The position numbers and the translations under genes are program-made. Shown here piece after piece: positions 1-6,436 of a stretch of DNA of 13,534 bases. The stretch spans positions 1 through 13,534 of the forward strand of contig JAQYWL010000498.1 in assembly GCA_030145035.1 (NCBI GenBank), read 5' to 3'. The notes beneath the pieces are model-generated. The model had not been told where the DNA came from, ran no database searches, and worked only from the letters and a program-made list of their open reading frames with translations. The DNA comes from Desulfobacteria bacterium (GTDB lineage: Bacteria; Desulfobacterota; Desulfobacteria; Desulfobacterales; C00003060). Numbering within the stretch: position 1 is the first letter of the stretch; every line of letters begins with the position of its first letter.

Positions 1-78
1 CTCCTTGCTTGAAAATGACTTGCGCTGAACTGTGGCGGCGAAACCCCGTCTTCAATCGTAGAGGTTAGCAGATGAGAT

Positions 79-100
79 CGTTTGGCGTCACCGCCAAACG
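79..100. repeat. Perfect 9-bp inverted repeat (hairpin)
   Basis: CGTTTGGCG at 79-87 and its exact reverse complement at 92-100 flank a four-base loop, TCAC. The stem is GC-rich and would be stable in RNA or single-stranded DNA. Neither strand has a T-run after it, so it is not a classical terminator by itself. It lies 32 bases before the terminator-like hairpin at 134-192. Confidence 0.7.
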
Positions 101-133
101 CCTCCAACATGCCCGGAACTTCATCGAAGAACC

Positions 134-192
134 CTTCAGCCGCTTCGGACGCGACAGGGAAGGTTCGTTCCGAGCTTGCCTGAAGTCTTTTT
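134..192 (+). terminator. Candidate rho-independent terminator (plus strand)
   Basis: An imperfect inverted repeat pairs 134-149 with 169-185: CTTCAG with CTGAAG at the base, and TCGGA with TCCGA nearer the loop, separated by small internal mismatches. The loop is about 19 bases. The right arm is followed by TCTTTTT (186-192). It would end transcription entering from the left edge, which fits a plus-strand frame that stops at 68. The long loop and internal mismatches keep confidence modest. Confidence 0.4.
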
Positions 193-286
193 AGCCATAG
201 CGTCTATCTCAGACTCTTAGCACCATGAAACATTTCCTGCAACACATAAGGGATTTGGTCCTAATCGTCTCAGACAAAGAGATACC

Positions 287-2893
287 CTATGTATCTGAAT
301 ATAGGAACGGCTTGACGCTTATGTTCGTGCCGTCTGTGGTTATGGTAATGGCACCGTGGCGATCAGTACGAAATATCTGACATCCCTGAGCCTGGTAACG
401 CTTGAGAGTCTTCTGGTGGGGAAATCCGAATATGTTCTTCCATCCTGATGATATGACAGCTATGTCAGGGCCCACGCACTTTAGAAACTCATGGGTGCTT
501 GAGTTCTGGCCTCCGTGGTGAGGGACCAGGAGCACGTTGCTCTTAATGGTAGTGCAGGCCAGGGATGTGAGTTCTTTTTCCGCCTCGGTTTCAATATCTC
601 CAGGCAGAATGAATGATATGTTCCGAAAGGAAGCCTTTAGGACAAGAGAATTGTTATTTTTGGTGCGCCAGCCATCCCCGGCTTTCCGTTCCAAGAAATC
701 GAGAGGAGGATAAAGTACCTGAAACCGAACCCCATTGATCAGTCGCGATTTGACGAGGTCTTCTAGTCCAACCATGCGAATATTCTTTTCTGAGATGATT
801 TGAAGAAAATCCCGGTAGGGCTCGGTATCCGCGTGCTCCTGGTTCATCCATACCTCCTTTACGTTGAAGTGCCTGGCAATGAACAAAAGCCCGTTCAAAT
901 GGTCCGAGTCCGGATGAGAAAGGACAAGGATTTCCACGGTAGCAATCTTTCTCTTCCACAAAAAAGGCCCTACCACCCGAGCCCCTAAATCAAAACGGTT
1001 GTCATAAAATCCGCCCCCATCCACCAGTACACAGGGGCCTCCTGGAAGTTCCATGAGAGCGGAACTCCCCTGCCCAACATCAATCACCGTCATCCTCAAT
1101 TCACGACGGCCGTACCGCTCGCTGACCCAGTAGCCCACGTCTGCCAAAGCGACTATTGCAAGGCCAATCAGCAGGGGCCTTGCCCGGCGGGTTTGCCTCC
1201 AGTTAAAGAGGCACCACAGCAGGGCATAATAAAGCCCAATCTCGATCAAGGTGGGAGTGACAGTCTTGACGGCAGCAAACGGCCACTTTGAAAAGAAGAT
1301 TGCCAGGCCCATGCCTCCTTCAAGGATTACTGTCGCCCCTTTCATGATCCACAGGGCTATGGTTGCACTAATAGGCAAAAATAAGACAGCCAGCAGCCCC
1401 GCCGGCACGACCAGAAATCCAATCACAGGCACCATAAAGCAATTGGTCAAAATCCCGATCAGTGATGTTTGATTGAAATAATACAGGGTTATAGGAAAAG
1501 TACCCAGGATCGCAGCGGCGGATACAAAGAGAAAAAGGGCCGGCCTCTTGTAAACTGTGGGCGGGCCGCCCCTGAGTTCAACAACAAAGGGAAGGTGCTT
1601 CAGCATGTAGAGGATGGCAAATACGGCAGTAAATGAGAGTTGAAAAGAGATTTCAAACAGAGCCGTGGGGCTTATGATCAAGATCACAAGGGCTGCCAAA
1701 GTTAGGGTGTTGATGGTGTCTCGTTCCCGTTCGAATAGCAAGGCCATCAAGAAGACCATCACCATGATAACAGCTCTCTGGGTAGCAGGGGACATCCCGG
1801 CCAAAAAGCCGTAAAAGAGAACGGGAAACAGACTCAAGAGGGCTGCACCCTTTGCAGGCCACGCAGCCAGGAGAACCCTTTGGGATCGGGCCAGGACAAA
1901 TCGAAAGCCCAGAAAGGCAAGGGTTGCTACGATACCGATGTGGAGACCTGATATGGCCAGAAGGTGGGCGGTTCCGATCCGGTTGAAAACATCTCTAATC
2001 TCCCGAGAGACCTCGCTTCGATCGCCGATAAGAAGTGCCTTTATGACCCCCCTTGCCTCTCCCGGGTCTTCTGGGGTGGCCTTGTCAATCAGGCTGGACA
2101 CGGCTTGTCTCGACCGGTCTATGGCATGGCCCAGCCGGTAGGTCTTTCCAGGGTGCAGTCTAATGACAAAGCTTTCCCTGGAAACAGATGCAGAGGCATA
2201 TATTCCTCGAAAGGCCAAATACCGACGGTAGTCAAAACCATCCGGGTTGTTGAAGTTGCGGATCTCTTTGAGCCTTGCAAGACACGCCACCCTGTCCCCT
2301 GAACGCAAACCAGCTACAGGCTCCCGGATTGTCGCCCTTACGGCACCGCTCACCTTGTAGAAAACGCCCTCCCTTGCCAGGGATTCTGCTTTCAGCACAA
2401 GACGGGTTCGGTCAGGGAATCGTTCTGGATGACCATCTACTGTACCGATAATGTGCCAGGGTCTACCGTCAACAAAATGGGATACGTGATTTGCCGGAAG
2501 TCGCGGTGAGGTCCAACTTTGTAGACTCCAGTAGCCAATGGTAAAGAAAAGGAAAAGGGGAAGCAGGTAGACCCTTAGCTTCTTGAGGAGAATGAGAAGG
2601 AAAATCAGGAAGACAATGGCAGCGGCAACAAGCAAGCTGGAAAGGCCGGGCAGCCAAAGGCCCACGACAATTCCGGCCATGAGGGCCAGCAGTAGGGGAA
2701 TCAGGGGCCGGGCATAAGTCTCGACACGCGGGGTGACATTCTGTATATTGGAACATCTTTTTTTGCGTTTACCAGACCCAACAAGTCGATACAGTCTTTC
2801 AAGGTTCAAAGTGTCGCCCCTCACAACCAACCGACATACCAGAACAGATAAGGCCTTCACTTGTCTCCGTGCAAAGCAGGATATCATTTGCAC
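287..2893 (-). CDS. comEC: ComEC/Rec2-family DNA internalisation channel protein
   Basis: Polytopic inner-membrane protein that, in competent bacteria, carries single-stranded DNA into the cytoplasm. Order along the 868 residues: three hydrophobic helices at about 64-125 (DUF4131-type N-terminus), a soluble OB-like segment at about 140-250, the Competence membrane domain with its signature around SGLH (315-318), then many helices to about 590. The C-terminal metallo-beta-lactamase domain has VIDVGQGSS near its start, HPDSDH at 660-665, an LPGDIE segment, and HHGG at 792-795. Length and domain order are normal for a full ComEC, and no frameshift is seen. The start is uncertain. The longest frame begins with GTG at 2893 and has ATG at 2887. 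A TTG at 2809 is preceded by GAGGGG at good spacing and would remove 28 non-membrane residues. Whether the host is naturally competent cannot be told from this gene. Confidence 0.93.
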   Translation of the reverse strand: MQMISCFARRQVKALSVLVCRLVVRGDTLNLERLYRLVGSGKRKKRCSNIQNVTPRVETYARPLIPLLLALMAGIVVGLWLPGLSSLLVAAAIVFLIFLLILLKKLRVYLLPLFLFFTIGYWSLQSWTSPRLPANHVSHFVDGRPWHIIGTVDGHPERFPDRTRLVLKAESLAREGVFYKVSGAVRATIREPVAGLRSGDRVACLARLKEIRNFNNPDGFDYRRYLAFRGIYASASVSRESFVIRLHPGKTYRLGHAIDRSRQAVSSLIDKATPEDPGEARGVIKALLIGDRSEVSREIRDVFNRIGTAHLLAISGLHIGIVATLAFLGFRFVLARSQRVLLAAWPAKGAALLSLFPVLFYGFLAGMSPATQRAVIMVMVFLMALLFERERDTINTLTLAALVILIISPTALFEISFQLSFTAVFAILYMLKHLPFVVELRGGPPTVYKRPALFLFVSAAAILGTFPITLYYFNQTSLIGILTNCFMVPVIGFLVVPAGLLAVLFLPISATIALWIMKGATVILEGGMGLAIFFSKWPFAAVKTVTPTLIEIGLYYALLWCLFNWRQTRRARPLLIGLAIVALADVGYWVSERYGRRELRMTVIDVGQGSSALMELPGGPCVLVDGGGFYDNRFDLGARVVGPFLWKRKIATVEILVLSHPDSDHLNGLLFIARHFNVKEVWMNQEHADTEPYRDFLQIISEKNIRMVGLEDLVKSRLINGVRFQVLYPPLDFLERKAGDGWRTKNNNSLVLKASFRNISFILPGDIETEAEKELTSLACTTIKSNVLLVPHHGGQNSSTHEFLKCVGPDIAVISSGWKNIFGFPHQKTLKRYQAQGCQIFRTDRHGAITITTDGTNISVKPFLYSDT

Positions 2894-2913
2894 GGCCCGT
2901 ACAATACCGGGCT

Positions 2914-2942
2914 ATTACACAGTATCCGTTTTCTTTCAGCAA
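2914..2942 (-). promoter_or_regulatory. Possible comEC promoter
   Basis: On the minus strand a TTGCTG -35 (2942-2937) and a TGTAAT -10 (2919-2914) are separated by exactly 17 bases. The -10 is a near-consensus match (5 of 6); the -35 matches at three positions. Transcription would start near 2907, just before the GTG/ATG pair at 2893/2887. A GCCCG...CGGGC stem lies between the -10 and the start codons. Weak -35, so tentative; comEC could also be read through from the CBASS operon upstream on the same strand. Confidence 0.3.
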
Positions 2943-3117
2943 TTGACCCAAATGACAAGGCAAAAAAGTATATTCTCACGGTAGAAAGGACACCCTTTTC
3001 CTGACCAAGATCACAGCTAATTTCACCAAGGGGGATCCACATCATGTCGTTATCCGACAGATCGAACGAAATCTGGGGGCTCAACGAAAAGAAAACGCTT
3101 CATTTCTCGGCTGGTGT

Positions 3118-3161
3118 GTATCCTGGTTGAAACCTCAACGTCCTGGTATGCGTGAGGATAC
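3118..3161. repeat. Nested inverted repeat just past the E2 gene
   Basis: GTATCCT (3118-3124) and AGGATAC (3155-3161) are exact reverse complements. Inside them GTTGA (3126-3130) and TCAAC (3135-3139) form a second stem with a four-base loop. The structure begins six bases after the E2 stop codon in the direction of transcription. No U-tract follows, so it may protect the 3' end of the CBASS transcript rather than terminate it, or it may be fortuitous. Confidence 0.4.
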
Positions 3162-3167
3162 GTGGCA

Positions 3168-3884
3168 CTATTTAGAGCTATCGGCTCGGACGAGTATCGT
3201 CAGGTCATGTGCTGCATCCTGCCATGCAACGCGCTGGCGAATATCGTACAACAAATCCCTGTGACAGTTTCGCAACCGCTTTCCTGAATTGCAGGGGCAG
3301 GGCTCGTGGCCTTTGGGCCGGTTCTTTCGGGCCAACAGTCGCATGAAACCGACCACAGAGCAATCTGTCGACCTCCCAAGAAGATTAGCGTAGTATTCGA
3401 TAATACCCTGTGCACCATGTGAGTGTTCGCCCCACGGCGGAGGCTTCTGGTATTCGTCGTAGTAAGCCTGCCAAGCCAGGAATGGAGCAACGAGGTTGTC
3501 GAGGTAGTCAATGATTGTCGAACCAGGGGGCCACCGCCTACCTATCTCAGCATGAACTGCCAGGCAAGCCCTGCCGTCGGACATGATGTGGCGGTCGATG
3601 TTGCCAATGGGCAACTTTGGGTCGTTGCAAAACATTTCGGGTGGCCGATTGGGGTAATTCCCCTGAAGCTCAAGGACGACCCCGTATTCGATCTCTCGGT
3701 CGCTATCTGGGACATGAAGGCTGTACATCCCGTGAACAACGGCACTTTCTCGCCTCAGCCTGCATGCACTGTTTATCCTAAAACCAGGTGCCACGACGGC
3801 TAGTCTCAGAAGAGGGCAGGCTGAGGCCAGCGCTTCCCTTTCCTCGCGAAAGAGCCTACGGTTGCTTTCATACCATTGAGCCAT
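3168..3884 (-). CDS. E2-like ubiquitin-conjugating-fold protein with SEC-C tail (E2-only CBASS)
   Basis: Fourth and last gene of the CBASS operon, 238 residues. Residues about 20-140 resemble the prokaryotic E2/UBC fold: a YPNRPPE strand-turn (77-83), then H99 and SDGRACL with the predicted catalytic cysteine C107, then a W118-P-P segment and a hydrophobic helix. The C-terminus carries a compact SEC-C zinc motif (C196, C198, C207, H208). In E2-only CBASS the E2 conjugates the C-terminus of the CD-NTase to targets and so primes it. No E1 or JAB peptidase gene is visible, which fits the short form. ATG at 3884 overlaps the CD-NTase stop codon (TAATG), implying translational coupling. An in-frame TTG at 3899 lies inside the CD-NTase and is less likely. 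The histidine does not sit in the eukaryotic HPN form. Confidence 0.85.
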   Translation of the reverse strand: MAQWYESNRRLFREEREALASACPLLRLAVVAPGFRINSACRLRRESAVVHGMYSLHVPDSDREIEYGVVLELQGNYPNRPPEMFCNDPKLPIGNIDRHIMSDGRACLAVHAEIGRRWPPGSTIIDYLDNLVAPFLAWQAYYDEYQKPPPWGEHSHGAQGIIEYYANLLGRSTDCSVVGFMRLLARKNRPKGHEPCPCNSGKRLRNCHRDLLYDIRQRVAWQDAAHDLTILVRADSSK

Positions 3885-4867
3885 TAGAAGTGTGCCCAAG
3901 GTTTTGCCGGCGTCTTCGCTCCGCAGATCGCAGCAACCTTGGATGCGTCTTCCTTCCTCTTATCAGCCTTATTGTCATCTTCAACAGAGGGAAAGCGATC
4001 CCCAAACTCCTTTCGCCAGAGTTTGGATGATTTTCCACGATCATCCGTTGCAATGGCCTTGGCAGCATCTGACGCCAGATCCGAAATTGCCTCTTGGAAG
4101 CGCACCTTCTGCTCGTCTGTCAGACGTGCCGTGAGTTCCTCTTCGCTATCCACAGGATTCAAAACACAGAACGCGCCACTGACGACAATTGAAATGGCAT
4201 TGGCTGTTTCCGTCAGAGAAACGTCATCCCTCTCATCAGCGCAGAAGTTCTGGGCAGCTAGGACTGTCAGAATCAGCCCGCTTGGCATCTTGCCTCTCCT
4301 GCCAGCTTGAAAGTCGGCCCATGCCTTCAGGTAGAGGACGATTCTGCGCAGTTGTTCCCCTTGTCCCTTCACTTTGTCTTTAAACCAAACCGTGAGGGCT
4401 AAGGGATCGCTATGATGCCATCCTTTCTCGCCCTTTTCGGCCAGCATATACTTGCCGTTCAGTTCTCCGTATGAGGGCAGGTCCACGTGATATTGACCAG
4501 CGTACCGCACGCGAACACAAGTTTGTTTGTCAATCGGCTTCTCGGCTGTGTGGCCATCAGTCGCGTTCACTAGCCAGCGATGAACCGTGTCCGGGGTGGG
4601 CCATTTACTATCTTCGTTCTTGTCTAAATGCCGCAAGTAGACGCCGTCATCGATATCGAACTCGCCGTCGAGGGGGTTAACCGTAGTGCCCATGGCGTAA
4701 GAGCCTTGTCCTAGAAACTTGGGTAGTTGTACCTTGAGTTTATCACGGAAGTACTTTCGGATGCGGTCTCTGACGGCATCCCGCGAATTCCTCAGTGACT
4801 TCTTCTTCCCAGAAGTCAAGACTATCTGATCATGAAACACTGCGAATTCCTTGTGTAGATTAGCCAT
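3884..4867 (-). CDS. CD-NTase (cGAS/DncV-like nucleotidyltransferase) of a CBASS system
   Basis: Predicted to make a cyclic di- or trinucleotide alarm signal on phage infection. The 327 residues show the polymerase-beta nucleotidyltransferase signature: GQGSYAMGT with G55-S56, then EFDIDDGVYL with metal ligands D71 and D73, and a third aspartate D129 in HVDLPSY. A segment WHHSDP...WF (150-162) followed by LRRIVLYLKAWADFQ (173-187) strongly resembles Vibrio DncV, so I place it near the DncV-like clades without naming product or clade. The ATG at 4867 is chosen over upstream starts because GGAGG precedes it at 8-9 bases. It overlaps the end of the membrane-protein gene by eight bases. The C-terminus is AKPWAHF, and this tail is what the E2 would act on. 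It is followed at once by the E2 gene. Confidence 0.92.
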   Translation of the reverse strand: MANLHKEFAVFHDQIVLTSGKKKSLRNSRDAVRDRIRKYFRDKLKVQLPKFLGQGSYAMGTTVNPLDGEFDIDDGVYLRHLDKNEDSKWPTPDTVHRWLVNATDGHTAEKPIDKQTCVRVRYAGQYHVDLPSYGELNGKYMLAEKGEKGWHHSDPLALTVWFKDKVKGQGEQLRRIVLYLKAWADFQAGRRGKMPSGLILTVLAAQNFCADERDDVSLTETANAISIVVSGAFCVLNPVDSEEELTARLTDEQKVRFQEAISDLASDAAKAIATDDRGKSSKLWRKEFGDRFPSVEDDNKADKRKEDASKVAAICGAKTPAKPWAHF

Positions 4868-5381
4868 TATCGTTTCCTCCTTTGACTTGTTCGGTTTTGG
4901 CCTTGGTCGAAGGGTTTTCCGATGTATTGGGACACGCCCAGGTGAGGACGAGCAGTGACACCGCAACCAGGATCACCCATACACACAATGTGCAGAAATG
5001 GTCGCTCCATTTTCGTTTTGCGTGGCTGTATTCCCTGGGCAGCAGCGGAGTATCTGCCAGATACATGCCTGGATCGTACATACCCAAAGCCCGTTCGCTC
5101 CTGATCATGGCTTCACGGTTTTTTCGAAAACCCCTTAGAAGCCCCATCATGAAATAGATTGTGCCAGCGAATAGGGCAACGATGAGGAGCGTCAGGGCAA
5201 CACGCTGGGAAACGACAAGGACTTTTTGGCTGATCAACAGCCACCCGATACCGATAGCCATGCCTGAAATCCATAGCGTGAACTGTATACTGCGCTCCCG
5301 GATCTTGTGCGAAGCGCTGTATCGTTCCTGCAGTTCCGCAAGGAGGACTTGTGCTTTCAGGTCGTCACTGAGTTCGTTCAT
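4860..5381 (-). CDS. Three-helix membrane protein, likely CBASS effector
   Basis: Not recognised by name. The 173 residues have a charged N-terminal helix (5-32), hydrophobic segments at about 33-51, 60-82 and 129-149, a polar linker at 84-128 with a GMYDPGMY...PLLPREY stretch, and a polar tail after 152. There is no signal peptide or catalytic motif. It lies directly between the nuclease-like gene and the CD-NTase, overlapping the latter by eight bases, the usual place for the effector that disrupts the inner membrane after binding the cyclic nucleotide. The architecture loosely recalls the small 2TM/SLATT-type effectors known in CD-NTase loci, but that is inference. ATG at 5381 has GAGGTGA a few bases upstream, so the start is firm. 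Confidence 0.8.
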   Translation of the reverse strand: MNELSDDLKAQVLLAELQERYSASHKIRERSIQFTLWISGMAIGIGWLLISQKVLVVSQRVALTLLIVALFAGTIYFMMGLLRGFRKNREAMIRSERALGMYDPGMYLADTPLLPREYSHAKRKWSDHFCTLCVWVILVAVSLLVLTWACPNTSENPSTKAKTEQVKGGNDNG

Positions 5382-5392
5382 GTGTCACCTCG

Positions 5393-5665
5393 CTATTTGT
5401 AGCCCTTCAGCCGCATGGCGGCATTCACTGAACGATTGTTAACCTTCACGTTGGCCACGCTTCGTCGATACTTGTCTCTTGCCACTGTCTCAACGGAGAC
5501 TTCCTGTCCCTGAACAAGATCACGCAGAGCTTTCGTGGCTGCTGCAGCACCACGTGATCCCTTTTCGGGCGCATGGACGTTTGCCAGGCGCACCGGCCTC
5601 TTTCTGGAATCAGTCGTGAATGTGTCGCCGTCGATTACCTTCGTTACTGTTTCTTTTCTTGGCAT
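5393..5665 (-). CDS. Small staphylococcal-nuclease-like (SNc/TNase) protein
   Basis: First gene of the CBASS operon, 90 residues, about the OB-fold core of staphylococcal nuclease (149 residues when mature). VIDGDTF (10-16) matches the VIDGDT strand with the metal ligand at D14. VRLANVHAPE (25-34) matches the R35-to-E43 stretch, giving R26 and E34 as the catalytic arginine and glutamate. DKYRR (64-68) supplies the second arginine, R68. The aspartate equivalent to D40 is histidine, H31. The helical C-terminal part of the classical enzyme is missing. It has no signal peptide, so it should act in the cytoplasm, whereas most bacterial SNases are exported. ATG at 5665 has AAAGGGGG six bases upstream. 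Only 11 bases separate it from the membrane-protein gene. It may degrade nucleic acid as an accessory effector, or may only bind nucleic acid. Confidence 0.85.
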   Translation of the reverse strand: MPRKETVTKVIDGDTFTTDSRKRPVRLANVHAPEKGSRGAAAATKALRDLVQGQEVSVETVARDKYRRSVANVKVNNRSVNAAMRLKGYK

Positions 5666-5705
5666 AGCAAACCCCCTTTACATATATTTTTGCAAGATAT
5701 TTCTA

Positions 5706-5733
5706 ACTGTAATACAGGCTCCTGTTTTGTCAA
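5706..5733 (-). promoter_or_regulatory. CBASS operon promoter
   Basis: On the minus strand a perfect TTGACA -35 (5733-5728) is followed after 16 bases by TACAGT (5711-5706) as the -10. Transcription would begin near 5699, giving a leader of about 34 bases before the nuclease-like gene. Two small inverted repeats lie inside it: CTGTA-A-TACAG (5707-5717) over the -10, and ACAGG-CT-CCTGT (5715-5726) in the spacer. The -35 overlaps that of the opposing hsd promoter. Confidence 0.5.
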
Positions 5734-5755
5734 GTTATTTTGCAAACTATTATAT
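5727..5755 (+). promoter_or_regulatory. hsd (restriction-modification) operon promoter
   Basis: On the plus strand TTGTCA (5727-5732) and TTATAT (5750-5755) are 17 bases apart. TATTAT at 5748 and TATATC at 5751 are alternative -10 boxes. The start would lie near 5762, with a leader of about 70 bases before the half-hsdS gene. The -35 overlaps the CBASS -35 on the other strand, so both cannot easily be occupied by polymerase at once. Confidence 0.45.
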
Positions 5756-5830
5756 CTTGCGGTTAGTTATTAACATTCTTATGAATATTTTGTTGCAGTT
5801 GTCTTTATACCGTGCTATTGGGTGGTAATC

Positions 5831-6406
5831 ATGCGGCTCAACAAAATGGCCAAGATTCAAAGCGGTTACATCAGTCGTGGGAAGATCGAGGCCCGTGAGG
5901 ACGGTTCTCATTTCCTTCTGCAGGCCAAGAACGTCGATGGGCATCGTCTAACCTATGTTACCGACGCCCTGATTCGTTTCAGCCCGTCCCTGACTCGCAA
6001 AGACCGGATCCTGGAGACGGGTGATGTGCTCTTTATGGCCCGCGGTGCCCGGAATTATTCTTTACTAATGAGGGAAATACCCGACTCCGTATTAGCAGCA
6101 GCGTGTTTTTTCGTGGTGACTGTGTCGAGCGATCAAGTCCTGCCTGCTTATCTGTCCTGGTATCTCAACCAGCCACCAGCCCAGAACTACCTCAGCCGTT
6201 ACAGCGGGAGGGGTGTGCATATGCCGGTTGTGAGGCGGTCCGTACTGGAGAACCTGGACGTTCCTCTACCCCCCCTGGAGGCTCAAAAGAAGATCGCAGA
6301 GTTGGACGCCCTCATGCGCCAAGAACAACAACTCCTTGATAAGTTGGCACAGAAACGCAAAAACCTGATCGCGATGGCTTGTCTAAAGGCCGTGCGCGGA
6401 AGCTGA
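5831..6406 (+). CDS. Half-length type I restriction specificity subunit (single TRD HsdS)
   Basis: DNA-recognition subunit of a type I methyltransferase/endonuclease, 191 residues instead of about 400. It has one target-recognition domain (about 1-145), ending in MPVVRRSVLENLDVPLPPLE, and one conserved helical dimerisation block, AQKKIAELDALMRQEQQLLDKLAQKRKNL in outline (151-179). Half-HsdS proteins can work as dimers that recognise a symmetric site. ATG at 5831 is preferred because GGTGG lies just upstream; a GTG at 5822 would add three residues and has no binding site. It is first in the hsd operon, 12 bases before hsdM. A second, full-length hsdS lies at 9819, so this one may serve methylation alone, swap with the other, or be a remnant that kept its frame. 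Confidence 0.85.
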   Translation: MRLNKMAKIQSGYISRGKIEAREDGSHFLLQAKNVDGHRLTYVTDALIRFSPSLTRKDRILETGDVLFMARGARNYSLLMREIPDSVLAAACFFVVTVSSDQVLPAYLSWYLNQPPAQNYLSRYSGRGVHMPVVRRSVLENLDVPLPPLEAQKKIAELDALMRQEQQLLDKLAQKRKNLIAMACLKAVRGS

Positions 6407-6436
6407 TAGAGACAATAAATGGCAAAGGACAACCAT

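Larger units (their letters stand above)
1..286. other. Left-edge stretch without a supportable gene
   Basis: I see no convincing gene here. On the plus strand a frame enters from the left edge and stops at 66-68, so it could be the last 21 codons of a gene outside the window. On the minus strand a frame starting with ATG at 110-108 stays open to the left edge (about 36 codons). It continues upstream as an open frame without a start codon. A 20-codon minus ORF (ATG at 198) ends at 138-136. None has a clear ribosome binding site or a product I recognise. The stretch is dominated by two inverted repeats, at 79-100 and 134-185, listed separately. It lies downstream of comEC on the minus strand. 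A short stem (280-285 with 291-296) beside the comEC stop codon has no U-tract. Confidence 0.4.
5688..5760. repeat. Paired inverted and direct repeats, candidate operator
   Basis: GCAAGATAT (5692-5700) recurs exactly inverted as ATATCTTGC (5752-5760). The arms lie at the predicted start points of the two opposing promoters. TTTTGCAA..TATT occurs at 5688-5701 and again at 5738-5751, exactly 50 bases apart with 12 of 14 positions equal. The stretch 5742-5760 is an imperfect 19-base palindrome (GCAA..TAT.ATA..TTGC) over the hsd -10. This layout suits a dimeric repressor with a full site at the hsd promoter and a half site at the CBASS promoter. The binder is unknown. Confidence 0.5.

Noticed and set aside
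225..380. 51-codon plus-strand frame starting MKHFLQHIRDL
   Set aside because: No ribosome binding site, and its second half is antisense to the comEC C-terminus.
2884..3084. 66-codon minus-strand open frame between CBASS and comEC
   Set aside because: No ribosome binding site or recognisable product. It overlaps the comEC start and the likely comEC promoter.
3423..3803. 126-codon plus-strand open frame
   Set aside because: Antisense to the E2 gene. The E2 frame has the catalytic and SEC-C motifs and overlapping-stop coupling.
5707..5717. LexA (SOS) box at CTGTAATACAG
   Set aside because: The arms match CTGT...ACAG, but the total is 11 bases rather than the 16-base spacing of the enterobacterial box. 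Kept only as a small palindrome over the CBASS -10.
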